Shown here: positions 10,993 through 25,395 of the stretch, in pieces | Position numbering within the stretch: the first letter of the stretch is position 1 | Layout: every line of letters starts with the position of its first letter | Program-made: the position numbers and the translations under genes | Notes under the pieces: generated by a model | Databases searched by the model: none | Told to the model about the DNA's origin: nothing | Seen by the model: only the letters and a program-made list of their open reading frames with translations | From: Delphinus delphis | Taxonomy: Eukaryota; Chordata; Mammalia; Artiodactyla; Delphinidae | Assembly: GCF_949987515.2 (NCBI RefSeq) | Contig: NC_082696.1 | Coordinates: forward strand, 32,778,431 to 32,842,430 | Reading direction: 5' to 3' | DNA length: 64,000 bases

Positions 10993-11725
10993 CTATGGAG
11001 GAGATAAAAACAGCAATGATTAACATCGTTTCATGGGCAATATCTTTAAATTTTAATTCTAATGTTTCTATGCTTCCATTAAGCACATATTAATCATGTG
11101 TCTGTTATATGCTTTGTACTGTTCTAGTTCAGTCGCTTGGGAAACATCAGTGAACATAATGTTAAAATTGCTTCCTGCATTTACTAAAATATATGAGTGT
11201 CCAGAAACCATAAAGCTATTGAATAAGAAAGAAACTGTGTTTTCTCTGTCTTTGTGGTGAGCAGGAGTTAGGTATAGGTTTTCTTCAAATACTTCTTACT
11301 TCAAAGATTGAAATTTAGACAAAGCCATTTTACCTTATCATTTCATTTTTATAGCACTTATTGTATAGAGACATACTTTACAATCTAATGTACATAAATA
11401 TAAGTAAATACATAAATATAACACAGTGGAATAAGCATGATGTAATAGGGAAAATGTAAAATGCTATGAGAACGTATAAAAAGCACCAAACCAGATGTGG
11501 GGAAGCCAGGGAGAATTTAGAGGAGAAGTGATATCTAGGATGTTGTGTTTTAGAATTAGGTTTGCAGAAAAGCCCAGTCTGAGGTGCTTTGCTGGTAACC
11601 TTTTTTCTTCTTCCTAGATATGCATAGGATTTTCTCTTTATATATGTAATTTGAAATTTTGCTAGAATTGTTTTTTTAATGCTCATTCCAAACCTTTTAT
11701 TTTAAACACTAAAAAAAAAAAGGTA

Positions 11726-11938
11726 GGGGCTTCCCTGGTGGCACAGTGGTTGAGAGTCTGCCTGCTGATGCAGGGGACACGGATTCCTGTCCCGGTCCAG
11801 GAGGATCCTACATGCCGAGGAGCGGCTAGGCCTGTGAGCCATGGCCGTTGAGCCTGCGCATCCGGAGCCTGTGCTCCGCAGTGGGAGAGGCCACAACAGT
11901 GAGAGGCCCGCGTACCGCAAAAAAAAAAAAAAAAAAAG
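11726..11938 (+). repeat. CHR-2-like SINE
   Basis: Full-length copy with the same tRNA-derived head, GC-rich body (cctgcgcatccggagcctg) and A-tail. It is antisense to LAMA2 and inserted next to an existing A-run, so its target-site duplication is hard to define. Confidence 0.92.
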
Positions 11939-12274
11939 TTTAAGCAATTAAAAAGTGATGAGACCATTAAAAAATTCCTATTGCTAGGGTGATGAGAGGT
12001 CCTTGGAAAATTTTAACCTATACAAACAAATAAGACTGGATTAAACCCATTCCAGAGTATTGAAGCTATTAAGATTATTAGGCTGTGAAATATGCTGCCA
12101 AGGAAGTGCCAGATCCACCACCTCCTGAGACACTTAAAACTCAACTAACAAAACAGTACAAAATGTATTTCTGGGAAAAGGAAACTAGCACAGAAGGGGA
12201 TCAAGCTACTAATTAAAGATATCTTTTTGTTTTCCTTCTGATATTCATGTTTAAGCAGCTACTTTTTTTTTTTT

Positions 12275-12392
12275 TAAGAGGGAGGAGATATGGGGGTTAT
12301 ATGTATACATATAGCTGATTCACTTTTTTATATAGCAGAAACTAATATACCATTGTAAAGCAATTATATTCCAAAGAAGATGTTAAAAAATA
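12275..12392 (+). repeat. L1 3' UTR fragment
   Basis: Short match to the same L1 tail seen at 8.0 kb (gagggaggagatatggggg, agctgattcact, ccattgtaaagcaattata). It is more diverged and about 120 bp long. Confidence 0.8.
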
Positions 12393-14333
12393 TTAAAAAC
12401 ATAAAAAATTTAAAAAAGAAAATAAAATGATGCCAAGTTTTGCTAGAATTTTTAAAAGCTTGAGTCTTTTTAAAAATTAATTTACTGGAACATGGTGAGT
12501 TCTTTCAGTTTGAGAATAAAATTGCTCTTTAATTCAGTGCTATTTCTTCAAATTTGTTTTTGATTTTTACTTCTGTTCTAATTTATCAATATTCTTCTTC
12601 AGGATCACTTATAATTCTTAAAGTACATCATTTTTGTCTGTCTGCCAAATCAATACTATACTACTGTTTTCTGCAGTCGTTTCCCTATTTGCCTCTCAAA
12701 TTTGTTCTCCATTTTGTCCTTTCCATTCTACACCATGAAAATTCTGTTGTATGTATATACCACCAATACTTATTTTAATTACACTGCTGCATTTTTAGCT
12801 TCTTTTCAATAATTTCTTTATCTCACCTCATCAGCAATCTTCAATTGCTGCTCATCCACATGTCTCTTCGTCTCTTATTGCTTAAGGCTCTCTGTTTCTG
12901 ATTTACAGCTCATAGTTCCTTGCATTTTAATTAAAATTCAAGTGGATTTCTAAATGTTATCTAAGGTCTTGGAATACATCATTTCCACAGATCAGCTGTG
13001 CCAGTGATTACTCTGCTGCCTCTGAGCTCTAAACTCACTCCTCCTTGCCCTGCTTTGTGATATTGCAGTTAGACCCTGTGGACACCTCTCCCTGGCCAGG
13101 TAGCAGAACATTAGGCTTATTCATTAGAAGGCCATAGTGATGGAAAGACACTTCTGTTCTGGGTTCTGGGTCTTCATCACTATTGCCATCATTATTATTT
13201 AATTATTTAGCATGGGAGCCCAGAGGCCCAGAAAGAATTCTAGCTATGCCATCAGGCCACTCTCTCTCCTAGGCTGCTTAGGTCTGCACACAAGCTCTGT
13301 CCACAACAGGCTGCTTCTAAGTAGCTCCAGCATACCCATAACCTCCAGCAATGATGGGTAGCCTCTATAGACCAACACTTGCCCACAAACTCTGGCAAGT
13401 TTTGTGTATTATTATTATTGTTTGTGTTTTACCACCAGCAGGCTATGCATTCCTGTAGTAGCCACATTCTTTTCAACTATGTCTGAACCTAAGCCTTGTT
13501 CGGAGTGGGGGGCAGGGGGATGCCTTCCCCTAGCCCTTGGTTCCTTTATTGTCCACCACCCCTCACCCTGGAAGTAGTAGCTACTCTTTTGTACCTACTA
13601 CTTCAGGACATTTTATATCCCTCTTTTATCCTTTTTACTGGTTAACAATTCTTTATATTCTACTTTCCCTGTTTAAACAACTAGTGTGGTTTCTGTCCCC
13701 CAAGTGAGTACCACCTGTCTCTGTCTGCGTTTGCCACCATACAGGCTTTGTACTTAGTCTATGACCTCTTTTTGGTGACTTTCTATTAATTATCCTTCTC
13801 AGATCTACAGCTCTGTGGCATACTCAAATGCATAACAACTTGCCGAATTTCCAGATGCAAGTCTGGCTGGATCTCACTTTGCATTTCTCACACTTTCATT
13901 GCTCAGCTTAATTCCTATACCCACTACTACTAGGGCTATTCCTGCTTCTGCTCCTGCCAGCAGTTAACTTATAGGACAACACTTTCCAGGCTGTGATGTA
14001 CAATCACCAGCTTTCCATCTATTATCTCTTCCCTGTCGAAATGTTTGGTGAAATATTTTCCCAGATTCTGATATTAAAATATCACCTGGCCTTATTTTTG
14101 GTGTCTTTCTGGTTCCGTATTTTTCTGTCTTCACTGCTATCCAGTAAAAAGGCCTGCAGTAGGGGATGCTCCTAAAAGGTATTTTAAACTCAAAGATCTA
14201 AAATGTGATTATGTATTATACTACAAACATGGCTATAGTTTCCAAAGCATAGAACAAACAACCGCAATCCCCCCAAGTAACTCGTTCTTATAGAACATCA
14301 GATGCAGAATGAGAATTCAAAATAAGGATGACT

Positions 14334-14540
14334 GGGCTTCCCTGGTGGCGCAGTGGTTGGGAGTCCGCCTGCCGATGCAGGGGACACGGGTTCGTGCCCC
14401 GGTCCGGGAAGATCCCACATGCCGCGGAGCAGCTGGGTCTGTGAGCCATGGCTGCTGAGCCTGTGCGTCCGGAGCCTGTGCTCCACAACGGGAGAGGCCA
14501 CAACAGTGAGAGGCCCGCGTACCGCAAAAAAAAAAAAAAA
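14334..14540 (+). repeat. CHR-2-like SINE with target-site duplication
   Basis: Full-length copy close to the consensus implied by its sisters. It is flanked by direct repeats caaaataaggatgact at 14318-14333 and 14544-14559. The intact duplication and low divergence suggest a fairly recent insertion. Confidence 0.93.
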
Positions 14541-16799
14541 CAACAAAATAAGGATGACTGACTTATTCCTTTAAATAACTTTTCCTTGACTCATTTAAAC
14601 AAAACTGACCATAATCAGAAAGAGAAAATTATATGCTATGGAAACTATAATCATGCAATAACTTTAAAAATTGTTTTATGAGATAGAGATATTTAACTAA
14701 AATAGATGTCTTAGACTTTATTAACTAAAATAACTGTCTTTAGACTTTAACTAAAATATGAAATGTCTGCTACAAATTTATTATTATAAAACGAAAGTAT
14801 TAATACTTAAAGACTAGTCAACAGTACAGATAGACATTGGGACCTTTCCAAATCAGGGAGTTTATTCAGGAAGTTATAGTAGAGAATAAAAAAGACCATT
14901 AACCATATGTTTAGACAGTACTATAGCCAACATGAAATGTAAATCATAATTAGATGTAATGTTTGTTTAGCAATAGAAGATTTATGCACTATTCCCCTGC
15001 CAGTGAAAGATGGCAGGCTTTGTATTCTAGTTCAATAAAAGCTCAGATGATGTGTGTGCTCACACCTCAGCACAGAGAAATTATCCATGACACAAAGGAA
15101 TGAAAGCTATAAATCTCAAATCACTGTTCATTTAGATTATAATCATCCAAGATTTTTAAATAGTAGGATACATGCTTATAAATATTTGTGAGGGCTGTAT
15201 GAAGTTTTTTGTAATTATTCATAATTATGAAGTGTCTAGCTATTCAGAAATTTAGATTTTTAACAGTGGTTCAAAGTAATCAAAATATTTCGATCGACTT
15301 CAGTCAACATAGTGTTTATTCAATGATAAGTAAATATAATGGAATCAAACATACAAATGCTTAAAAATAACTTGGTCTACATTCTATCCTGATTTACATC
15401 CTGAACATTAAGCATCAGCTTCAATTTCAGGAGTTTCATTAGAGTTTGGCCACATCATAGGATTTTGTAGATAACATGGAACCCTCTTAAGTTTATGTAC
15501 AACTTATTCATGAGTCAAGCGATGGGGCAGATGCTTGGATTTGAGGTTGAAAATGCAAAATGTCAGTCATAGGAACTTAAAATGTTGTTCATACTCATCA
15601 AAAATCTTTGGAACTCTTGAGAAATTGTTTTGTTTCCAAAAATGTAGTTCTATGAACCTTCAAACTTAATATTGCTATTGGCAATAGAAAAATGAGCATC
15701 CTGTCCAGTTTTTAATTTAATCACATGTCTAACTGAAGTCATGTATCTGCACTTCCTTGAACAGTCACCAATATTCTTGTTTTCCTCTAGATCAGTGTAT
15801 CTAGACGAATGTATTCAGATATTTTATCATATATGTAAGAATGGTTACAGAGTCTACATGTGTGCTGACTCAGTAGAAAATAATAGTTTACATCTCTATA
15901 GGGTACTACCATGGAGTCAAACAGGCCACACTTGGGCATTATGTTCCAGTATTTCTCAGTCCAATGTGATCAACTGGAATGGCTCTCACTAACATCAAAA
16001 ATGCCCTTATTTATTGCTCTTAAATTTAATGGACACAGTTCAGCCCTAATCTTACTTGACCTTTGTGTTGCACTAGGCACTAAAGAATATTCCTTCTTTT
16101 TAAACAGTCTTAGTTTTTAGAGCACTTACTGGTTTATCTCCTCTCTTTTAATCTGTTAAACTATAAAACTAAAAACAAAACACATACAGAAATAAAAACC
16201 AAGAAATAACTGTTTTCAAACATTGGATAACAGGAAGCGAAGGACTGTGATTTTTGAGAGAAGGAAAACAAATGAGTTAGAACATAAAGGCAGTCTAGTC
16301 TGCAACCCAAAGAGGGGAAACCCAAATAAAGCCCAAAACTATAGCTGAATTGAGAAACAGCGTAGAGTTTGGAGAAGCTGAGGCAATTAGAATTTATGGA
16401 AGACAAGTAGAATATGTGTCCCAAAAGAAGGAAGTTAGAGAGAAAATTCCAGAGATATGCAGAAGGGTTCCCTTGAGTCGTTGGCTGAGTACTGATCTGT
16501 GCATGCATGGAATGAAATTCTACATGGTTGGAGAAAAAATAATTGGAAAGCCTGAGGCTGAAAAATTCCTAGGGTCCACAGAAAGCTTGGAATAATTCAT
16601 ATTCCCAATAGCCAGAGTGAACAGATAGTAATGCACTGGGTAGTGTTCTCAATGTATTTAGCACCTTAGTAGTAGGGCTAAGTGATTCCTAGATTAAAGG
16701 CTGCTCTGGACCTTCTCTAATAAAATTTAAAAGCAAGCATCAAAAGGATTCAAGTGATTGGTGAGTAACTAACCTGATAGCCAGGATAAAGTTCAACTC

Positions 16800-19700
16800 T
16801 CTTTAAAGGAATACAACAAAATCTAATGTGCAACAATGAAAAAATGTACAACATCTGGCATCCAAATAAAAATCACCAGTCACGCAAAGAAGCAAGAAAA
16901 TATAGTTCATAACCAGGAAAAAAAATCAACCAGTAAGCATGATCTTGAAATAAAACAAATGATGGAATTAGCAAAAAACTACCTTACAAAAACCAATATT
17001 TATAAATATTATAAATAAATATTCTCAAGATAAATGAAAAATGTGAATATAAGGAGGAGAGAATGAAAGATATAAAAAGATACAAAAGGAAATTTAAAGA
17101 TGAAAGATACATATTTGAAATGAAAAAAGACTAGCAACTGGATTAACAACAGATTAGATACTACAGAAGAAAAAAAATCAGTGAATTTGAACACCTAACA
17201 ATAGATACTAACAAAAATGAAGAATATAGAAAAAAGAAGAATGAAAGAATAAACAGAATTTCAGTGAGCTGTGGGAAAATATCACGTGGTCCAACACATA
17301 CATAATGAGTTCCAGAAGGAGACAATGGGGATGAAAAACAAACAAACAAAATTTTAAAGATATAATGGCTGGAAAATTTCCAACTTTGATGAAGTCTGCA
17401 ATCCCACAGATTCAAGTCCAACTAACCCCCTGAGAAATGAATATAAGGTGACTACAAAAAGACAACATAATCAAATTGCTGAAAAACAGGATTTAGGATT
17501 ATATACTCAGAAACAATAACTTTGACAAATGAAGGAAAAGTAGAGACTTCTTGGTAACAAAAATTGAAAGAATCATTGTCAGCAGACCTGAAATACTAGA
17601 AATAATAATAATAATAGAAATTTGGATGTATCCAAAGGAATAAAGAGCACTGGAATTGATATTTATATAGAAAAACAGAAAATAAGTTTTTTCTCCTTTT
17701 GAAAAAATAATTGATTATTTAAATCAAAATCATAAGATTATATTGTGGGATATATAATATATAGAAGTAAAACATATGACAACAATAGCATAAAGATAAG
17801 AAAGAAAATTAGAGGTTTACCCTTGCAAGTTTCTTATGTTAAATGTAAAGTGTTGAAACATTATTTTAAGGTACATTATGAAAAGTTAAAGATGTATATC
17901 CCTAGACAAAGACAAAAATATAAAATAAATAAGTAGAGCTAAGAAGTCAAAGTGAATATAAAACGTAATTATAAAAAATTACTCAGTCCAAAGTGAGGTA
18001 GAAAAAGAAGAAAAATGAAGGTAAGAGCAGATAGGGCAAATATAAAGCAAATAGCAAAATGTAGACTTAACCCATTCAGACTGATAATTGCATTAAGTGG
18101 AAATGATTTAAATACTTGAATTAAGAGGCGGAAGCATTAAGATGAACATTAAACTATTTTTAAAAAGAGATGGAATAAATGATAATGTTTAAAAATGTAT
18201 ACGACCACAAAAACACCAGTCAGAAGAAAGACAGAATAGCTATATGAATATGATAAAAAGTACACTTCAGAACAAGGAACATTATCATGGATAAACAGGG
18301 ATGCTTCATAATGATAAAGGCATCAACTTTTCAAAAAGATAGATTCATCTTAAATGAGCATACACCTAATATCACTGCTACAAAATACATGAATCAAAAC
18401 CCGAGAGAACTGAAAGAAGAAATAGATCACAGGTATAGCTCAACATCCTCAGGTATTGAGAAAACATGCAGACATAAAAATCATTAAAGATAATTGACTT
18501 TTATAGAAGATTTTATCCAACGGTGCCAGAACATAACACACCTTGTTTTCAAGGACACATGTTAATCAAAATGGATACGATTCTGAGACAAAAAACAAAT
18601 CTCTATATATTCAAAAGGACTAAAAAATACAAATTACGTTTTCAGACCAATACAGAACTAGATGACAATAACAGAAAGAGATCTTGAAAACTCCCAAATA
18701 TTTGCAAATTAAAGAACATACTTTTAAATAACCATTGGATTAAAAATAAAATAAGTAAGAATATTTTAAACAATGAAAATTGAGACACAACATATCAAAA
18801 TGTATGGGATACAATTAAAGTAGTGCCTGGAAGGAAATTTATAATATGAATTGCTTATATTAGTAAAGAAGAAAGATCTCAAGTCAATAATCTAAGTTTT
18901 CACCTTAAGAAACATGAAACGCAAGGGCAAATTAACTTCAAAGTAAGAAAAAAAAAAGGGATGTTAAAATAAACCTTTGAAAACATTCCTCCATTCAGTT
19001 CATTTAATATGTTATCAAATTTATTGTTTTAAGGTGTTCAGATTATTCCCATATTATTCTTTTAATGTCTATAGGATCTATAGTTATGTCCCCTTCTTTA
19101 TTCATCATTTTATTTGTTTCTTCTCTCTTTTTTTCTTGATCAATCTTCTTAGAGTATTGTCAACTTTATTAAACTTTCCAAAGAATCAGTTTTGGGCTTC
19201 ACTGACTTTTTTCTAGAGTATTTTTATTTTCTATTTCATTGATTATGTAAACGCTTCAGAAATTATGTGATGGGAATACTTCCAAATCTATTTCATGAGG
19301 CTAGCAGTACCCCAATACCCAAACTGGAAAACAACACTACGAAAAATATAAACCAATATTCCTTATGAATGTAGATCCAAAAACCATTTACAAAATGCTA
19401 GCAAACATAATCTAAAATAATTCTAAAAGAATAATTCCCCATGATCAAGCAGAGTTTATCTGAGGATTACAAAGTTGGATCAACATTTGAAAATCAATCA
19501 ATATGATTCACCATATTAAGAGCTTAAAAAGAAAAATCATATGATCATCTCAATAGCTGCAGAAATTCATTTGACAAAATTGAACACACATTCCTGATAA
19601 AAGTTCTTAGCAACCTAGGAACATGAGAGACATCCTAAAACTGATGAAGAGCATCTGTAAGTAAAATATAGCTAACATCATTCTTAATTATGTTTTAATT

Positions 19701-21570
19701 ATAAAAGACTGAATGCTTTCTACTTAACAGAAGGAATGAGGCAAAGATGTTTGCTCCAACTTCTTCTAGTCAACAATTTACTGCAGTAGGTCAAGAAAAT
19801 GAAATAAAACTTATATGGATTGGAGAGGAAGAAGTAAAACTCAATTTGCAGATGACACTATTGTCTAGATAAAAAATCCTAATGAATCTACCAAAAAGCA
19901 AGTAAATCTAATAAGCTTAGGAAGATTGCAGTATAGAAGGTTAATGTATAAAAATAATTGTATTTTTCTGTTCTAGTAACAAACAATTGCAAACTGAAAT
20001 GGAACAAATAATAGCATTTGTATCAAAAATATGAAATACAACAGTAAATTTAATAATGCACATGCAAGTCTTGCACACCAAAACCTATAAAACATTGTTG
20101 AGGAAAATGATAAAGACTTAACTAAATGGAAAGTTATGCCATGTTCATACACTGGAAGATCTGATGTTCTTAAAATGTCAATTTTTCCCAAATTGACCTG
20201 TAGATTTAACATAATCCCAATGAAATCTTAGCAGGCTTTTTAGAAAGAAATTGGCAAGCTGAGTTGTCAATTTATATGGAAATGCAAAGGATTCAATGTA
20301 ACCAAATGGTATGGGAAATGATGAACAAGGTTGGAGAGCTTATACCACCTAATTCCATTCCTTGCTAGAAAGCTACAGTGATCAAGATAGTGTGCTGTCA
20401 GCATAAGGATAGACATAAATCAATGAAACAGAATAGAGTCCAGAAATGTGTGAACGCATATATGGTCAGTTTATTTTGACAAACGAATCAAAGTAATTCA
20501 ATGGGGAAAATAAGATAGCCTTTTCAACAATTGGTGTTGGAAAAATTGGACATCCAGAAAAAAAGTGAATTTTGACCTTTACTTTACACCGTATATAAAA
20601 ATTAATATTGAAAATTGAACATGGACCCAAATTTAAGACATAAAACTGTAAAACTTCTTGAAGAAAACACAGGAGAGATACTTTAGACCTTTAAGAAATA
20701 TAAATTGACTTCCTAGATGGACCATAAAAAGCATGAACCATGAAAGAAAAAGATAATAAACTAATTTTTATAAAAATTAAAGATACTTAGAGGAATTGAA
20801 AAGCAAGTCATATACTAGGAGAAAACAGTTGCAGAACTAGATGTATTAAAGGGCTAGTATCCTGAATATATAAAGAACTGTTTCAACTTATTACTAAGTA
20901 AACAAACAACCCCAAATAAAAATAGGCAAAAGATTTAAATAGGCATCCAGAAGATACATAACTGACAAAATACCAAAATTATTCCTAATATCATTGGACA
21001 AAAAAGAAAAGAAATGCAAATATATGAATACACACCCAACTGAATGCTTAAAATAAAAAAAAGACTTAGAATCTTGAGTACGGGCAGGGATGTGGAGCAT
21101 TCTTGTGAAGAGGAATGAAAATGTGTCTACACACTTGCTTTTGACATTTATACACTAATGGTCACAGCAAAATTATTCATAACAGGACCAAACTGGAAAT
21201 GACCCAAGTCATGGCATATCATACAATGAAAAATTATTAAACAAGAAAAAAGAACTACTGATAAAATATAACAGATGGATGAATTACAAAAGCATTGTAC
21301 TAAGTAGAGGAAGCCAAACTAAAAATAATCCCCCAAAACAAACAAAAAACCCTCCAAAAAACAACATGGAATATGACTATATTTATATGAGTTTGTAGAA
21401 ATGGCAAAAGTACAGTGATAGAATGAAAAGAGTAGTTTCCTGGTGCTGATTGGGCGCGGGGGGCAGGGGAAGTAGACTGCAATGGAGCACAAGGGTTGGT
21501 TATACAACTGTAATCATTGATCAAAACTCATCACTTTAAATAGGTGAATTGTATTTTATTTAATTAAAGT
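16800..21570 (+). repeat. Ancient L1, heavily decayed, with an inverted internal segment
   Basis: Long A-rich sequence with L1 ORF1/ORF2-like wording throughout, for example caacatttgaaaatcaatcaa, cacatgcagaaaa-type motifs and aaacaacccc-like runs near 20900. Frames are broken everywhere. About 18970-19250 reads as L1 in the opposite orientation (aaactttccaaagaatcagt). The outer boundaries are approximate. Confidence 0.7.
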
Positions 21571-22407
21571 CTCACAAAAAGCTGACAAAAAGCCCCGAAT
21601 TCATCACTTTTCCTTTTTGAACTTGCATCTCCTCCTATAATCTCTCTAGCAGTAAATGATACGATCACCTGTTGCAAAGCAAAACCTGGCAGGCATCCCT
21701 ATGCCTTCTCTTTCTTACCCCCTAAATACATGAGTTCAGCAGGCCATATCAGTCTAGGAGTTCTATAACTTAGCTTGCCGCCTAAATGTTAGTGGATAAT
21801 TGACTGGGGCCAAAATCTCTGTCAACTCTCACCAACGTTTCTGCAAAGGCCTTACAAGCAGCCTTCTACCCTGAGGCTGTATAGATTTCTCTAAATCTGA
21901 GTCTGGTCATACCACTTTCTATGGCCCACTCATGAAAAAAAAAAATGGGTAGTTTTCTAAGCTAAAGGTTGTTTATATGACTCTTCAGAATCCTCTCACC
22001 TACTTCCTGAAAACTGACACCTAGGTATAAGTTGGGAGAAATTCTTATGGATTTTTTGGCAAATTCTTTTAATTCATTCTTAATTTCCTTGTACTTTGCA
22101 GATATATTCATTGTGTGTAGGTATGAAGTTATAGATGTTTCCGGTTTTATTTTCAAATTTTTGGTTCTTTTTCCTCCTTTTTTTTTGGTAAGTATCATGG
22201 ATGAAGCTACATAAATGTATATTTACTTTATCATCTTTCCCACAAGTAAAATGTAAGATACTGATCAATACCTGCAAGCATGCTATAGTGATAGTTCTGT
22301 ATTGTTTTGTAATATAATATTGACTTTTGAAATGCCCGACTACTGAGGTCTACCAAAATAGAAATCCTTAAAAGACATTATGAGATGAAATAAAGCAATT
22401 CACTCAC

Positions 22408-22544
22408 CTTACAGCCAGTGGTAATGCTGTGGCCCCAGGTGTTAGGTACACATTTAGAACATTTCTCTCCAATGGTATTGGGTGGGCAAATGCATCGACC
22501 AGTCTTTGGGTCACAATTATTACCCAGATGGGAACAGTCGCAAG
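22408..22544 (-). CDS. LAMA2: LAMA2 exon 22 (internal coding exon)
   Basis: This 137-nt exon has acceptor cacctgtgaag and a strong donor gtgagtg. With the G carried over from exon 21 it reads ACDCSHLGNNCDPKTGRC, ICPPNTIGEKCSKCVPNT, WGHSITTGCK: one LE module, nearly complete, ending in phase 0. The upstream pyrimidine run is good (ctttttcttttttatcctttcacctg), although the last three intron bases are aag. Length matches human exon 22 (c.3038-3174). The following intron is the largest in the window (11.4 kb). Confidence 0.97.
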
Positions 22545-25395
22545 CTTCACAGGTGAAAGGATAAAAAAGAAAAAAATAATTTGATATAAAGTGTTTGTGT
22601 TGTTTTTTTTGTGATTTGTGTCATCTTATTTGGTTAAAGATCCTTGAAAATGACTCACCTCATTCATCTTTTATATTATAGTACCGTGTATTTCAGAGGC
22701 GTTGTTCAATAAATATATACTGAATTTCATTTAATAATTTTAAAGGGTAAAACATTTTTGTTTTTCGATTAAGGATAAAAAGAACCGATGTATCAGATTC
22801 CCTGTTAACTGTATTCCCTTATATCTAGATACTATCAAGGTTACAATTCTGTTTCTATATTTATTTTAAGTTCATAACTAATGTTTCTGTGCTGTATAGA
22901 TTAATATTTCCTTCCTGTTGATGACTCAGATTTGCAATAAAAACAATAAGCTTAATAAGCTTCCTAAATTCAGTATATCGTACATTTAATTAAAATGACA
23001 TCAGGATATTTCAGTTGTACAAATATTTTTTAAATAGTTGAACTACAGAAATATATTTACATATAAAAATATTTTTTGAGTTTCATTTACCACCTGCATT
23101 ATTTCTTTTCAATGGATTTTTCATTTTCCTAGCTATGACACTATATATGAAGAGTGCAAACATCCCTATCTATTGCACTTTCTCAAAGAATGCAAAAATA
23201 AGATCTGACGGAAAAAAAAAAGATTTGAGAAGATCTTCAAAGCCATTCAAGACAAGGCGTGCATGTCACTTATTAGCTATAGTTGACTCAGTTGCTGAGT
23301 ATACCTTAGTGCAGCATTTCAAATCAAAAAAGTGAAAGAGAAAAATACCATCAAATACTCAGATTCAAATAGAAGACTAATGTTACGAGAAATCTTTAAT
23401 TAGTTATATGATGATGAAATCTTTTTAAAAATACATTTAGTTTATTTGATTAAGTTCACTTTTCAAGGGATCACAATTATCATTGCTCACAGCAATGATA
23501 TGAAATGTCATGTGAAAAATGTGTAGCACGATGCTTGACATAAATGTTAGCGGTTGTTTTTATTATTGTTGTTGTTGCTAATTTTAAGCCAAAGGATTTA
23601 TTTTATATATACCCTTTATTAAGAAGAAAAATATTTTCACATTATGTTTAAACTTATGTGCTAAAGAATGTCTTGGGACAGTTACAATCTACTTGCAAGT
23701 AGAAATTCTCTAAGTAGTTCTTCAATGGAAGCACAACACTGAATAGGAAGACTTGAGTAATTAGCTAGTTTTCCCTACCAAAACAGAATGTTTATCACAA
23801 TTGATAATACTAATAAACAAAAATGATGATGATGATGAACACTTACATAGCACTTTTAGTGCCAGGCATTTCTCTGAATCTTTTATAGCCATCAACTCAA
23901 CTAATTCTTACAAAACCCCAGTGAGGTAGATACTATTATTTTCCTGACTTAATAGATGAATTTTGCAGAGGGACAGTGAGGCCAGGTCACTCAGTCAAGG
24001 TCATATAACTAGTTGCTGGTGGAGTCACTAAACAAATCCAAGCTCTTTGGTGAGAGTCATGCTCTCAACCATAATGCTACCCTGCCTGTCCTGTGCTATA
24101 TTTTTTTTCTGTTCTGCTTCTCCAGGTTCGAATGCTACTAAGTTTGCATTTCTAAAATGTTATCACTGTTTCATAATTTAAAATAATTTTTTTGGTATTT
24201 ATAATTTCTGGTAGTGGATATATTTGAATGTGTAGTACTTTTTCATCAATTCAGATTCAGTGAAAATGCTAGTGAGAGTTGTGTTTATAAAGAACAGAGT
24301 ATATTTTAAAATGCAGCTCTATAAATTTTTTAGTATATACAGATATTGCCTTAGAGATCATACATAGATTCTTAGAGGATCTGTAATTATAATATTCAGA
24401 ATAACTTATAATGGCTGAATTTATGATAAAACCTGTATACATCAGAAGTGGTTGAGAATATCTGAAAGGTATTGGCTTTTAAAAGAACTTTAAATATTAT
24501 TCCTGCCACTTCTCACATAAATTTGCTACAGTAGTCAATAACAGTATCTTAAAATCTTGCCATGTATTTATTACGGTGCTGTGAGTGTAAGAGTACCATC
24601 AATGTTGCATCAGTGAGTTTAGTAAACAAGGGTAATATTCAACCTAGTGACTGTTGGAATAGGGGTCAATTCCAACTTAGTGGCATAAAATTAAGGCAAA
24701 TGTTCAATCTTTACTTTCATCTGTAGTGTGCTAATTCCTATTTTCTTCATTCAGGATCTGTAGGAAGGCTGTGGCCGGACATAGGAGAACACTGCTTGAG
24801 GGAGCCATGGTTAAAAAACCTGGCTTGCAATTTCTCAGGAACTGACAAATATCTAGACCCAATCTATTTCTCTCTCAGAACATCACAGTTTTCAAGGCAC
24901 CTGGAAGTAGATGAAAACATTTTTTTTTTTTTGTACCACAGAAAGATATTAACTTCCCTGATCCTTGTACCAATTTTGCAATAGGAAGAGTCAAAGTTGA
25001 ACTGTATTAGCCTGCGAGTAATGTTTAAACTAAGGTAACATTCGCACCAGAAAAATTGAACATCTGACTTTCAAGCTGCAGTAGCCTTTGAGCGACTGGC
25101 TGAATAGAGGTCACAGAAGGGGAGGGAGACAGCAGAACTGGGACCTGCTGATGGATTTTTATTGCAAGCACAGTTATTTATAGGGCAGTGTTTCAAACTG
25201 CAATGTATTTCATCTAATTTATTTAAAATATATATATATATTAGGTTAAATATTATTTGCATTATATATCAATACTTGCTTGTTGTCAAAGTGTATTTCC
25301 CTTAACTTCTGGGAACCTTGTAGAACCAACTGTTACAAATGCTTAAACACCAAAAGCAGATAATGAATGCATGGAGCTTAGTCTCATTTACAGAC
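22545..25395 (-). other. LAMA2: LAMA2 intron 21
   Basis: This 2851-nt intron is AT-rich. Its only element that I can name is a MIR at about 23835-24090. No convincing coding potential is seen in the rest. Confidence 0.85.
23835..24090 (+). repeat. MIR SINE
   Basis: MIR core order is visible: acttacatagcactttta, gccaggcatttctctgaatc, ccagtgaggtagatactatt, gaggccaggtcactcagtca, ggtcatataactagttgctg. Confidence 0.8.

Larger units (their letters stand above)
10993..22407 (-). other. LAMA2: LAMA2 intron 22
   Basis: At 11415 nt this is the largest complete intron here. It has CHR-2-like SINEs at 11726-11938 and 14334-14540, an L1 tail at about 12275-12392, and a long ancient L1 at about 16800-21570. 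The stretch 12450-14330 and the stretch 14560-16800 contain no element I can name. Near 14660-14760 a unit of about 32 bp (taactaaaat...gtctttagacttt) is repeated imperfectly two to three times. Confidence 0.85.
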
